Assembly: GCA_963741525.1 (NCBI GenBank)
Contig: CAVUIW010000027.1
Span: 310,001-374,000, forward strand
Origin: JANNSX01 sp963741525
GTDB taxonomy: Bacteria > Pseudomonadota > Alphaproteobacteria > Rhizobiales > Hyphomicrobiaceae
Length of the DNA stretch: 64,000 nt
Direction: 5' to 3'
Of the stretch, positions 7,873-15,806 are shown one piece after another; position 1 is the stretch's first letter, and each line of letters starts with the position of its first letter. Position numbers and translations under genes: made by a program. Below the pieces are notes generated by a model. That model searched no databases, had not been told where the DNA came from, and saw only the letters and a list, made by a program, of their open reading frames with translations.

Positions 7873-9078
7873 CTACGCGTTCCGCCTGAGCCGCGCGAAG
7901 CCGGCGGCCAGATCATCCTTGAGATCTGCGACGTCCTCGAGGCCGATGTGGAATTTGAGGCCCGTGCCCTGGCCGATGGGCGAGCTGGCGGTGCGGCCAT
8001 TGGCGGGATCGAAGGGAACGACGAGACTTTCATAGCCGCCCCAGGAATAGCCCATGCCATAGAGCTCGAGGCCGTTGAGCATATCGGCGAGGCCTGATTT
8101 CGCATGCGGCTTCAGCAGCACGGAGAAGAGCCCCGTGCTGCCCTTGAAGTCGCGCTTCCAGATTTCATGACCCGGACTACCTGGCAGCGCGGGATGCAGT
8201 ACGCGCTCCACCTCGGGACGGCCGGCGAGCCAATCCGCCATGTCCAACGCCGAGCGATTGTGCCGCTCGAGCCGCACCTCCATTGTCCGCAAGCCGCGCG
8301 TGCCGAGGAAAATCTCCTCAGAGCCCGCCGACGTGCCGAGCGACCAGGCCATGCGCTTGAGCTTGGGCAAGGCCCGCTCATTGCAGACGATGACACCCAA
8401 ATTGGCATCGGCATGGCCGACGATATACTTCGTCGCCGCGTGGATGACGACATCGGCGCCGAGTGTCAGCGGCTTCAGATAGAGCGGCGTTGCCCAGGTG
8501 TTGTCGACGAGCATGACGAGGCCGTGCTTCTGGGCGACCGCCGCGATGGCCGGCAGGTCCTGCACCTCGAAGGTCTGCGAGCCCGGACTCTCCGCGTAAA
8601 TGAGCTTGGTGTTGGGCTTGACGCACGAGGCGACCGCGCCGCCGAGCATCGGATCATAGAACTCGACCTCGACACCTAGTGTCGTCAGCACTTCGGCCGA
8701 GAAGCGCCGCGTCGGCTGGTAGACCGTGTCGGCGATCAGTAGGTGGTCGCCAGACTGGACGAAGGCGAGCAGCGCCGTCGTCACCGCCGACAAACCGGAA
8801 GGCGTCAGGAAGCACGCGTCGCCCTGCTCAAGATGCACGAGCGCGTCCTCGAGCGCCGACATGCTGGGCGAGCCCTTGCGGCCATAGGTGTATTTCTGGT
8901 TACCGCTCTCGAGCGTCTCGAGGTCGGGAAACAGCACCGTCGAGCCCCGATAGACCGGCGTGTTGACGAAGCCGTACTGGTCGAACGGCGCGCGGCCCCG
9001 ATGCACGATCTCGGTCGACTGCCGCCGTGGCGCCTTCGGGCCTTTGCTCACCATGATGACATGCATCCTTTCGCCCAA
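7873..9078 (-). CDS. metC: Cystathionine beta-lyase
   Basis: A 401-residue PLP enzyme of the Cys/Met metabolism family, cleaving cystathionine to homocysteine. The PLP lysine lies in HAATKYIVGHADA. Other family marks are YGRKGSPS, LVDNTWATPLYLKPL, and the C-terminal SWGGYESLV segment typical of the MetC branch. The start may be Met9 (9054), since residues 1-8 lack homology to the family. The next gene on the plus strand is divergent. Confidence 0.92.
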   Translation of the reverse strand: MGERMHVIMVSKGPKAPRRQSTEIVHRGRAPFDQYGFVNTPVYRGSTVLFPDLETLESGNQKYTYGRKGSPSMSALEDALVHLEQGDACFLTPSGLSAVTTALLAFVQSGDHLLIADTVYQPTRRFSAEVLTTLGVEVEFYDPMLGGAVASCVKPNTKLIYAESPGSQTFEVQDLPAIAAVAQKHGLVMLVDNTWATPLYLKPLTLGADVVIHAATKYIVGHADANLGVIVCNERALPKLKRMAWSLGTSAGSEEIFLGTRGLRTMEVRLERHNRSALDMADWLAGRPEVERVLHPALPGSPGHEIWKRDFKGSTGLFSVLLKPHAKSGLADMLNGLELYGMGYSWGGYESLVVPFDPANGRTASSPIGQGTGLKFHIGLEDVADLKDDLAAGFARLRRNA

Positions 9079-9202
9079 GGATCGGGCTTTGGCCTAGTTC
9101 GAAAAGGCCGTCAAGGCCTTGACCGGAGCGGCTCAAATGCGGAAGTGTGTCGCCGACAGCCGGTGTGGGGCCGGTTTCATGTCGAGCCCGCCGAGGATTG
9201 CG

Positions 9203-10243
9203 ATGCCGCGCCGACGACAAGCCGGAACGAGCTTGCGATTTGCCATGCTCGTTTCTCTGGCGTTTCTTTCCGTATTGCCTGCAATCGCTCGTGCGCAGAC
9301 GCTCGACTTCGTGCGCGAGCGTGGCTTTGTCGTTTGTGGTGTGAGCGAGGGCATTCCCGGATTTTCGATCACCGACGCGTCCGGGCGTTGGGCGGGTTAC
9401 GACGTCGATTTCTGCCGGGCCATCGCGGCGGCGGTGTTGGGCCAGCCGGACAAGGTGAAGTTCCGCCCGTTGACGGCGGGCGAGGCGGAGAACGCACTGC
9501 GCATGGGCGAGGTCGATGTCCTTTCCCGCTCGGTGGCTTGGCGCATCTCGCTCGAGGCCGAGGCGTCGCTGCGCTTCGTCGGCGTTACCTTCTTCGACGG
9601 CAAGTCGCTGATGGTCAGGCGCGATCTCGGGGTCACCAGTGTGCTCGAGCTGTCGGGGGCGAAGATCTGCCTGCTCGCCGGCGCGCCCGCCACGACGAGC
9701 GTCGCCGACTTCTTCAACAGCAAGAACATGCCGTTCGTAGCTATTCCCTTCGATCGCACCGAAGCAGCCCGGCAGGCCTATGATGGCCGCAGTTGTGACG
9801 CCTTTATCGCCGATTTGTCGCGCATCCAGGCCGAGCGGCTGCAACTTACTGCGCCAGACGATCACGTCGTACTGCCCGAAGTGCTCTCCAAGGAGCCGCT
9901 CGGACCGGTGGTGCGCCAAGGCGACGACCAGTGGCTGACGATTGCGAAATGGACGCTGTTCACGCTCATCAATGCCGAGGAGCTCGGCGTCACCTCGGAG
10001 AACATCGACTCGCTGGTGTTCTCGGAGAGCCCGAGCGTCCGCCAGTTGACCGAGCTCGACAGCCGCTTTTCGAACGCCCTCGGCCTCGATACCAAATGGA
10101 CCTACACGGTCATCAAAGCCGTCGGCAATTTTGGCGAAATCTTCGATCGCAATCTCGGCGTCAAGAGCCCGCTTGGCCTGCAGCGCGGTTTCAACGCACT
10201 CTGGCGCAACGGCGGGCTGATCTTTGCGCCCGAGCTGCGCTGA
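9203..10243 (+). CDS. Periplasmic amino-acid ABC transporter binding protein
   Basis: Solute-binding protein of the polar amino-acid type (AapJ/BztA-like), about 346 residues. The N-terminus has basic residues then a hydrophobic stretch ending AIARAQ, a good Sec signal peptide with cleavage after ARA. GYDVDFCRAIAAAVLG and the later SCDAFIADLSRIQAERL are family signatures. ATG 9203 is chosen because GAGG lies six bases upstream and the signal peptide begins there; longer starts would bury it. No permease or ATPase genes are adjacent, so it is an orphan in this window. Confidence 0.88.
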   Translation: MPRRRQAGTSLRFAMLVSLAFLSVLPAIARAQTLDFVRERGFVVCGVSEGIPGFSITDASGRWAGYDVDFCRAIAAAVLGQPDKVKFRPLTAGEAENALRMGEVDVLSRSVAWRISLEAEASLRFVGVTFFDGKSLMVRRDLGVTSVLELSGAKICLLAGAPATTSVADFFNSKNMPFVAIPFDRTEAARQAYDGRSCDAFIADLSRIQAERLQLTAPDDHVVLPEVLSKEPLGPVVRQGDDQWLTIAKWTLFTLINAEELGVTSENIDSLVFSESPSVRQLTELDSRFSNALGLDTKWTYTVIKAVGNFGEIFDRNLGVKSPLGLQRGFNALWRNGGLIFAPELR

Positions 10244-10249
10244 CCCCTA

Positions 10250-10975
10250 TCACGCCACCTTCGGCCGTCGCTCGTGGGCGCGCGATTTCTCTTTCGCGAA
10301 GGGACTGAGGCCGAGCCAATGCTGCATCGATCTGGCGATCGCTTTATCGCCGACAAGCTCGATCCTGCCGGCGTCGATCTCGTGACGCATCGTCGTGTGG
10401 CCCATCCAGACCGAGGTCATGCTCAGAAGCGAGCTGTTGACGAACAGATCCACATCGAAACCCGGATCGGTCGAGCAGAGATCGACCTTGCCCTGGTCGA
10501 TCACCAGCCAGTAGTTCTGCTTGGCGGCGGTCACCTCGGGGAAGGTAAACCGGACTGTGCAGCGGCGCGGCGGCAAGGGCGTCGGATCGAGCCCGCGGCG
10601 CATGTCCCACATGAGCAGAGCCGGGTCGAGATTCTTCAGGGAGAGCGAGGATTCGACCCATCGCTGTCCCCAGAAGCCAAGCGACATGACCACGGGGCGC
10701 AAATCCTCGCCAGCGTCCGTCAGCTTGTAGTCTGACACGCCGGGCGTTCCCGACGGCTCGGCGACGATGACGCCCGCCTCCTCGAGCTCCTTCAGGCGCT
10801 TCGACAACAGTGTCGGCGACATCAACGGCACGCCGCGGCGGATGTCGTTGAATCGCGTCGAGCCGCAAAGCAGCTCACGCACGACCAGCGCCGTCCAGCG
10901 CGAGCAGACGATCTCGGCGGCCATGGCGACGGGGCAGAACTGGCCATAGCTCGGCGGACCTTCGGTTTTGGGCAT
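10250..10975 (-). CDS. HxlR-family transcriptional regulator with C-terminal SCP2-like domain
   Basis: A 241-residue regulator. Residues about 10-105 form the winged helix of the HxlR/MarR-like family (CPVAMAAEIVCSRWTALVVRELL, TRFNDIRRGVPLMSPTLLSKRLKELEEAG). The C-terminal half resembles the sterol-carrier-like domain found fused to some HxlR proteins. It is divergent from an acyl-CoA dehydrogenase, with a perfect inverted repeat at 11026-11040 between them, so it plausibly regulates both. Its end is seven bases from the convergent binding-protein gene. Confidence 0.88.
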   Translation of the reverse strand: MPKTEGPPSYGQFCPVAMAAEIVCSRWTALVVRELLCGSTRFNDIRRGVPLMSPTLLSKRLKELEEAGVIVAEPSGTPGVSDYKLTDAGEDLRPVVMSLGFWGQRWVESSLSLKNLDPALLMWDMRRGLDPTPLPPRRCTVRFTFPEVTAAKQNYWLVIDQGKVDLCSTDPGFDVDLFVNSSLLSMTSVWMGHTTMRHEIDAGRIELVGDKAIARSMQHWLGLSPFAKEKSRAHERRPKVA

Positions 10976-11025
10976 GGGTCAACTCCTTTGCAGGCAGTTT
11001 CTGGCAGCCCCCGGCACCCCGTCTA

Positions 11026-11040
11026 GTACAGATACTGTAC
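11026..11040. promoter_or_regulatory. Candidate operator GTACAG-ATA-CTGTAC
   Basis: A perfect 6-3-6 inverted repeat 51 bases upstream of the HxlR start, in the divergent region shared with the acyl-CoA dehydrogenase. HxlR-type dimers bind short palindromes next to their own genes, so this is the best operator candidate. Confidence 0.45.
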
Positions 11041-11155
11041 CGGATCCTCCCACGGCGCTAGCCTGAAGGCCGGTGTTCCCGGGAGTTCCAGAGAAGCGCC
11101 AATGTAACGCTACACTTCCAGGACTGGAGAAACCGCCGGCGAGCGCCGACATTCC

Positions 11156-11195
11156 TGTCATGGAGAGCCGCTCCCGGGCTCTCGTTCCAATGACA
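11156..11195. promoter_or_regulatory. 40-base imperfect palindrome just before the acyl-CoA dehydrogenase
   Basis: TGTCA pairs with TGACA and GAGAGCC with GGCTCTC around a short loop; it ends 17 bases before the ATG and just before the ribosome binding site. It could be a leader hairpin or a second operator. Confidence 0.35.
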
Positions 11196-11212
11196 AGAGC
11201 AGGAGCATTGCC

Positions 11213-12349
11213 ATGAGCGCAGTCGCCCAGTTGAAAACCCAAGGCATTATCGAAATCGCCCAATCGCTGGGCCAAACCTTCGCCACGCGCGCCGAGACCG
11301 CAGACGAGGATGCCTTCGTCGCCGAGAATTTCGCAACTTTGAAAGCATCCGGTCTGGTCGAGGCGGGCGTCCCCACCGCCCTCGGCGGCGGCGGCGCCGA
11401 TCCCGACACGCTTGCAGAGATGCTGCGAACGCTCGGCTATCATTGCGGATCGACGGGTCTCGCCTTCTCCATGCATACCCATCAGGTCGCCATTCCCGCC
11501 TGGCGCTGGACGCATCAGAAGGCGCTCCCCGTCGAGCCGCTGCTGAAGCGGATCGCGGCCGAGCGCATCCTGCTCCTGTCGAGCGGCGGCTCCGACTGGA
11601 TCGCGGGCTCCGGCAAGGCGGAGAAGGTCGAAGGCGGTTATCGCATCAACGCCCGCAAGGTCTTCACCTCCGGCGCGCCGACCGGCGATCTGCTGATGAC
11701 CGGCGCCGTGACGGAAGCCGAGGAAGGCCCGATGGTGCTCCATTTCGGCATTCCGATGAGTTCGCCGCACGTCAAAGTATTGGATACCTGGCGCACGCTC
11801 GGCATGCGCGGCACCGGATCACACGATGTTTTGATCGAGGGTCATATCGTGCCCGACGCCGCGATCGCCGTGAAGCGCAAGGCCGGCGAGTGGCATCCCT
11901 TATTCCAGACGATCGCCACTATCGCCTTCCCGCTCGTCTACGCGGTCTATCTGGGTGTCGCCGAGAGTGCGCGCGACATCGCCATCGGCCTCGCCAAGCG
12001 CAAGACGCAGTCGCGGCACGTCATCACGCTCGCGGGGCAGATGGAGACGGAGCTTGCCGGTGCCCGCATGGCGCACGAGTCGATGCTTGCGGCCGTGCGC
12101 CTCAACGCGCCGTCAGCGGCGACGATCAACCAGGTGATGATCGGCCGCCACCTCGTCGAGCGTCACGCGATCGCCGCCGTCGAGAAGGCCATGGAGCTTG
12201 CGGGCGGCGCCGGCTTTTACCGCTCGGCCGGATTGGAGCGCCGGTTCCGCGACATCCAGGCGGCGCGCTATCACCCGCTGCAAACAGGACCGCAGGCCGA
12301 GTATGCGGGCGCAATGGCGCTTGGGCTGCCGATCGACAGGATTTTCTGA
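11213..12349 (+). CDS. Acyl-CoA dehydrogenase
   Basis: A 378-residue flavoprotein of the acyl-CoA dehydrogenase fold: helical N-domain (VEAGVPTALGGGGADPDTLAEMLRTLG), beta middle domain (FTSGAPTGDLLMTGAV, DTWRTLGMRGTGSHDV), and helical C-domain (AMELAGGAGFYRSAGLERRFRDIQAARYHPLQ). ATG 11213 has AGGAG eight bases upstream. The catalytic Glu position cannot be assigned by eye; this subgroup includes monooxygenase-like members, so the substrate remains open. Divergent from the HxlR regulator. Confidence 0.87.
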   Translation: MSAVAQLKTQGIIEIAQSLGQTFATRAETADEDAFVAENFATLKASGLVEAGVPTALGGGGADPDTLAEMLRTLGYHCGSTGLAFSMHTHQVAIPAWRWTHQKALPVEPLLKRIAAERILLLSSGGSDWIAGSGKAEKVEGGYRINARKVFTSGAPTGDLLMTGAVTEAEEGPMVLHFGIPMSSPHVKVLDTWRTLGMRGTGSHDVLIEGHIVPDAAIAVKRKAGEWHPLFQTIATIAFPLVYAVYLGVAESARDIAIGLAKRKTQSRHVITLAGQMETELAGARMAHESMLAAVRLNAPSAATINQVMIGRHLVERHAIAAVEKAMELAGGAGFYRSAGLERRFRDIQAARYHPLQTGPQAEYAGAMALGLPIDRIF

Positions 12350-12363
12350 GGCCACGGGCGAAC

Positions 12364-12390
12364 GGGGTCAGACCGTGCGGGTCTGACCCC
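12364..12390. repeat. Palindromic repeat family D (GGGGTCAGACC type), copy 1
   Basis: GGGGTCAGACC and its exact reverse complement flank a short spacer. It sits between the acyl-CoA dehydrogenase stop (12349) and a convergent gene, where it could serve as a terminator. Two further copies lie inside ileS (54868-54894 and 54911-54937). Confidence 0.8.
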
Positions 12391-12400
12391 CTCGGCGTGA

Positions 12401-13177
12401 TCAGGCCTTCACCTCGATGGAAGCCGCACGGTAGAACTTCGTCCACTGCTCGAGCAATTCGCCCATGGCGGCGATCACGGACTTGCGGTTCTCCTCGAAG
12501 AAGGGCTCGAGGTCGCGGGCGAAGGCGGCGTCATGGCCCGAATCCGCGTGCTGGCTGAAGAACTCTTGTATGCCGGGCTTGTTACGCCAGATGCGCTTGG
12601 CCGCGACCGTATAGTCGGGAAAGTCGAGCACATCCGTGATCTCGTAGGCGAGGAAGTGGCCGATCAAATACTCGGGCGCTTCCGTTTCCACCTGCTCGCG
12701 GAACCAGTCGTAGTAAGCGGCCGCCGCTTTCGAGGTCTGTTTCGCCGGCGTTGTCATGGTGTCCTCGCGCACCGCTACGCCGAGCTCATCGAGCACGCGC
12801 CGGTAGAGGAGAGCATGCGAAGGCTGCTGCTCTTTATTGCCGAAGTATTTTCCGTACTCGTCGGAGAGATTGTCCACGACGATGTAAGTCAGCGGATGAT
12901 CGGGAAACCGCGTGACGTAGATGCCGAACATCTCGGGCAACCAGATGCGCACGTCCGCGAAGGTACTCGCGAAGAAGCGCTTGACCGCGGCGTCGTTCTC
13001 GCCGTCCCGCATGCGCTCGAAGACGGACGTATGGAGATAGCCGTTCGTCCGGTCCGCGAACTCCTTGTAGACCTCGATAACGCGGCTGAGGCCGGCGTTT
13101 CGCGAATGCGCGACCGAGAACTGCTTGGCAATTCCGGGCACGGGTGTGTCGCGGGTATTTCCGATATCCAGTGTCAT
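12401..13177 (-). CDS. Iron-containing redox enzyme family protein (heme-oxygenase-like diiron fold)
   Basis: A 258-residue all-helical protein. The metal-ligand style residues of the TenA/PqqC/HDO superfamily can be seen: Asp/His in FADRTNGYLHTSVF, Glu in NLSDEYG, Glu in FLAYEITDVLDF, and the FFSQHADSGHDAAF element (His...Asp..His). Members include CADD-type and UndA-type oxidases; no substrate can be assigned. ATG 13177 has GAGGAG six bases upstream. It converges on the acyl-CoA dehydrogenase. Confidence 0.75.
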   Translation of the reverse strand: MTLDIGNTRDTPVPGIAKQFSVAHSRNAGLSRVIEVYKEFADRTNGYLHTSVFERMRDGENDAAVKRFFASTFADVRIWLPEMFGIYVTRFPDHPLTYIVVDNLSDEYGKYFGNKEQQPSHALLYRRVLDELGVAVREDTMTTPAKQTSKAAAAYYDWFREQVETEAPEYLIGHFLAYEITDVLDFPDYTVAAKRIWRNKPGIQEFFSQHADSGHDAAFARDLEPFFEENRKSVIAAMGELLEQWTKFYRAASIEVKA

Positions 13178-13412
13178 GATCAACTCCTCACCAGCTACGA
13201 CCTACAGTGTAGAAAGGTTCTTGGCGGAAAATTGTTGTGCTGCACGTCTGACTATTCGATCTTCTCACCATACCATAAAGCACATCAATCCCGGAACGCG
13301 CGGCACGTTCCACCTCCCCGGGCCGGCGCGACGCCATTCAGCATCGGAGCACGTGGCAACTTCAATCGGGTGATAACCTGGTGTTGCAGTGGGGCGCGCC
13401 TGATGCAGGGCA
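13178..13412. other. Intergenic region upstream of the diiron-type gene
   Basis: About 235 bases with no supported gene. It contains a short palindrome CTACAGTGTAG about 25 bases upstream of the 13177 start, a possible operator. A repeat of family A follows. Confidence 0.3.
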
Positions 13413-13518
13413 AGAGCACTTGTCCTTACAAGTGGAAACCGGTTGGTCGAAAGAAAGTGCTCACAACCAACAACCTAGAGCGCCGAACTGATTCCGTCAG
13501 ATCGAATAGCGCTCTAGG
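13413..13518. repeat. Mosaic palindromic repeat family A, copy 1
   Basis: Two nested palindromes. The first half pairs GAGCACTT with AAGTGCTC around an inner AACCGGTTGGTCG core; the second pairs AGAGCGC with GCGCTCT around TGATTCCGTCAGATCGA. Other copies are at 14067-14170, 24565-24610, 35195-35244 and 50472-50575. Confidence 0.8.
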
Positions 13519-13524
13519 CCGGCT

Positions 13525-13601
13525 TGGCGATCCCGGCAGGATTCGAACCTGCGACCCTCTGCTTAGAAGGCAGATGCTCTATCCAACTGAGCTACGGGAT
13601 C
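13525..13601 (-). tRNA. tRNA-Arg (UCU)
   Basis: A 77-base cloverleaf on the minus strand. Acceptor GATCCCG/CGGGATC, D arm GCTCAGTTGGATAGAGC, anticodon loop CTTCTAA with anticodon TCT, T arm GCAGGTTCGAATCCTGC. The 3' CCA is encoded. It reads AGA codons. Confidence 0.97.
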
Positions 13602-13627
13602 GAACCGAGAATGCGATCAAACTTGTT

Positions 13628-13731
13628 TAGAGTGCTTCCGGAAAAGTGCGAAGCGGTTTTCCGAAAAGAAGCACGACAAACCAAGGAATTAGGGTGTTGA
13701 AGTGATTCAACGAAAAACGGAAACACCCTAG
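13628..13731. repeat. Mosaic palindromic repeat family C, copy 1, overlapping a stop codon
   Basis: Two hairpins: GTGCTTCCGGAAAA pairs with TTTTCCGAAAAGAAGCAC, and AGGGTGTT pairs with AACACCCT around TTGAAGTGATTCAA. The final CCCTAG supplies the TAG stop of the complex I subunit read on the minus strand. The second copy at 28254-28355 does the same for another gene. Confidence 0.85.
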
Positions 13732-14033
13732 TGCGTCCACTGGCCGATGCGGCCGTACTTGAAATTGTCCGAGTAGGACTTCTTCTGCGCGCGCTTGGCC
13801 GCCGGCTCGACCACGGTGTAGGCGATGCCCTGGCGCTCGGCATAGGCGATCGCCTCCTCCTTAGTGGCAAACCGGAGCTTTACCTGCGTCTCGGTCTCCG
13901 CCGCCGAGGTCCAGCCCATGAGCGGATCGAGCTCGCGACGCTTCATCGGCTCGTGCTCGAGCACCCATTCCTGGGTCTGCGCGACGCCCGACTGCATGGC
14001 CGACCGGGCCGGCTTGTAGATGCGGGCAACCAT
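13728..14033 (-). CDS. Complex I accessory subunit, NDUFS4 type
   Basis: A 101-residue protein matching the ETC complex I subunit family found in alphaproteobacteria and mitochondria: MVARIYKPARSAMQSG, WVLEHEP, DPLMGWTSAAETETQVKLRFATKEEAIAYAE, and the C-terminal SDNFKYGRIGQWTH. It stabilises NADH:ubiquinone oxidoreductase near the N module. ATG 14033 is favoured over an upstream GTG because the only GGAG overlaps the GTG. It lies between two tRNA genes; its stop codon lies in repeat C copy 1. Confidence 0.93.
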   Translation of the reverse strand: MVARIYKPARSAMQSGVAQTQEWVLEHEPMKRRELDPLMGWTSAAETETQVKLRFATKEEAIAYAERQGIAYTVVEPAAKRAQKKSYSDNFKYGRIGQWTH

Positions 14034-14066
14034 GTTTTTTGACACTCCGGTTCGTCGGCATCGAGT

Positions 14067-14170
14067 TAGAGCACTTTCCGACCAAGTGGAAACCGGTTGG
14101 TCGAAAGAAAGTGCTCAAAACCAATAACCTAGAGCGCCGATCTGATTCCGTCAGATCGAATAGCGATCTA
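14067..14170. repeat. Mosaic palindromic repeat family A, copy 2
   Basis: The most regular copy: GAGCACTTT/AAAGTGCTC outer stem, CCGACCAA/TTGGTCG inner stem, then a second stem TAGAGCGCCGATCTGA against TCAGATCGAATAGCGATCTA. It lies between the complex I gene and tRNA-Pro. Confidence 0.85.
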
Positions 14171-14180
14171 AGGCGGCCGA

Positions 14181-14257
14181 TGGTCGGGGCAGCGGGATTC
14201 GAACTCGCGACCCCCTGCTCCCAAAGCAGGTGCTCTACCAGGCTGAGCTATGCCCCG
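14181..14257 (-). tRNA. tRNA-Pro (UGG)
   Basis: A 77-base cloverleaf on the minus strand. Acceptor CGGGGCA paired with TGCCCCG, D arm GCTCAGCCTGGTAGAGC, anticodon loop TTTGGGA with anticodon TGG, T arm GCGAGTTCGAATCCCGC, encoded CCA. The D-loop has the extra base typical of tRNA-Pro. Confidence 0.96.
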
Positions 14258-14320
14258 AAAAAGGCCCGCCTCCTTGTGCCGTGAGGGGCCTGTGGCGTCA
14301 AGAAGCTTGACCCCGTGGGC

Positions 14321-14833
14321 TCAATTGGCCGTTCCGAAGGCCTTGTGCAGCAGCTTGTCGCCGGGCTTCAGGCCGAGCTTCTCCGCCGTGCCGCCGTTGA
14401 TCTCGAGGACGGCCAATACCGCCCCCCCCGACGAGATGTGCGCTTCCGAAAACGGGATCGTGCGCTCGGCGATTCTGGCGACCGTCCCATCCTTCGCCAC
14501 GAACACCATGTCGAGCGGAATGTAGGTGTTGCGCATCCACATGGAGACGTCCTGCGGCTCGGCGTAGAGGAACAGCATGCCTTCTTTCTCGCCGAGACTC
14601 CGGCGAAACATCAGACCCTGGGACTTCTCGGCCGGTGCCTCGGCGATCTCGACGTCGAGCTCGTGGCGCGTCTCGCCAATCGCCAGAACGAGCTTGTCGC
14701 GCCTCATACCATCCGCCTTCGCTGCTCCGCCCACCCCCGCTTGCAGGACGCACAAAACCAGAAGGGCTGCCGAGGCAGCCCTTCCGATATTCCCGATGAT
14801 CCGGGCGGCGCTCAAGGCACCGGCCCGTGACAT
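14321..14833 (-). CDS. DUF192 family secreted protein
   Basis: About 170 residues. The N-terminus (ARIIGNIGRAASAALLVLCVLQAGVGGAAKA) is a signal peptide or anchor. The body has the DUF192 marks: ELDVEIAEAPAEKSQGLMFRRSL, GMLFLYAEPQDVSMWMRNTYIPLDMVFVAKDG and VLEINGGTAEKLGLKPGD. Function of the family is unknown. The ATG at 14833 lies one base after the stop of the cold-shock gene, so the two are probably translationally coupled. Confidence 0.88.
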   Translation of the reverse strand: MSRAGALSAARIIGNIGRAASAALLVLCVLQAGVGGAAKADGMRRDKLVLAIGETRHELDVEIAEAPAEKSQGLMFRRSLGEKEGMLFLYAEPQDVSMWMRNTYIPLDMVFVAKDGTVARIAERTIPFSEAHISSGGAVLAVLEINGGTAEKLGLKPGDKLLHKAFGTAN

Positions 14834-14834
14834 G

Positions 14835-15434
14835 TCAGTGCTGAGGCGGCAACCGGCTGGGTGCGCCTTCCGGCCGCAGATCGGCCGCCATGAGACCTTT
14901 GGAGCCGTGACCATAGCGGACCATAACATACTGGCCGGGCCTGAGCTCCGTAAAGCCATAGCGGCGCAACGTCTCCATATGCACGAAGATGTCGGGTGTC
15001 CCCTCGCCCCGCGTCAGGAAGCCGAAGCCTCGCAAGCGGTTGAACCATTTGACCATGGCCCGCTCGTAGTCGCTCTCGGGCTCGACCGTCACGTGCGTGC
15101 GTTGAGCCAGCGTCGAAGGATGGATCGCCGTGCTCTCGTCCATCTCGACGATACGGAAGGCCTGGAGGCCCTTCGGACGCCGGAGCACCTGGCAGATCAG
15201 CCGGGCCCCTTCGTAAGCGGTCTGGAAGCCACCGGCCCGCAGACACGTGACGTGCAGCAGGATATCCTCGCCGCCGCCGTCCGGAATGATGAACCCATAC
15301 CCCTTGGATGCATCAAACCACTTGATAGCCCCGACCACCTCGTAGACATCGACCGGCATTGCGTCGGTCGGCGTTCCAAGATCGAGCTCGGGTGTCATTG
15401 CGTCACCTGAGAGATCTGGCGGAAACTTCGCCAT
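14835..15434 (-). CDS. Cold-shock protein with two CSD domains
   Basis: Two cold-shock domains in tandem in about 200 residues. The first has GAIKWFDASKGYGFIIPDGGGEDILLHV (RNP1 KGYGFI). The second has AMVKWFNRLRGFGFLTRGEGTPDIFVHMETL (RNP1 RGFGFL). Doubled CSD proteins are common in alphaproteobacteria and bind single-stranded nucleic acid. ATG 15434 has GGGGGA five bases upstream. It forms a unit with the DUF192 gene. Confidence 0.93.
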   Translation of the reverse strand: MAKFPPDLSGDAMTPELDLGTPTDAMPVDVYEVVGAIKWFDASKGYGFIIPDGGGEDILLHVTCLRAGGFQTAYEGARLICQVLRRPKGLQAFRIVEMDESTAIHPSTLAQRTHVTVEPESDYERAMVKWFNRLRGFGFLTRGEGTPDIFVHMETLRRYGFTELRPGQYVMVRYGHGSKGLMAADLRPEGAPSRLPPQH

Positions 15435-15806
15435 ATGCGTCCCCCGCATCACTGTTGCTACTTCACTTTTCTGCCACCGGTCCCAAGCCCTCTAAGCCCT
15501 CAACTCAGTAGCGATCACCTTCGTGACGGGGCGGACGATAGGCGCTGATCATCAAGAGGCAAACTCTAATCGTTGCGGGGCCATGATTCTCCACACTGCA
15601 AGCAAAAACATTTGCGCGTGGGAATATTTCCAGATCGGCGCAAGCTCTTGCAGAGGAAGCGTTTTCGAGTGGTCAAGGGTGTGTGTGTCAGGCTGGGGAA
15701 AGCTGGTGGTGAGTGCGCATAGCGAGCTTCGGAAGCCGCGACCTGACGCCGCAATTCGCACCCCTCGGACGCGAATCATGTCGTCCGGGCAACACTCGGA
15801 TTTGTG
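15435..15806. other. Intergenic region with no supported gene
   Basis: This 372-base stretch holds the promoter side of the cold-shock gene and the 3' flank of rodA. Short open frames on both strands lack a ribosome site or family resemblance. No clear hairpin or repeat was seen. Confidence 0.4.

Noticed and set aside
13525..14257. A tRNA-associated genomic island
   Set aside because: The flanking sequence holds housekeeping genes and dispersed repeats. No integrase or duplicated tRNA 3' end was seen.
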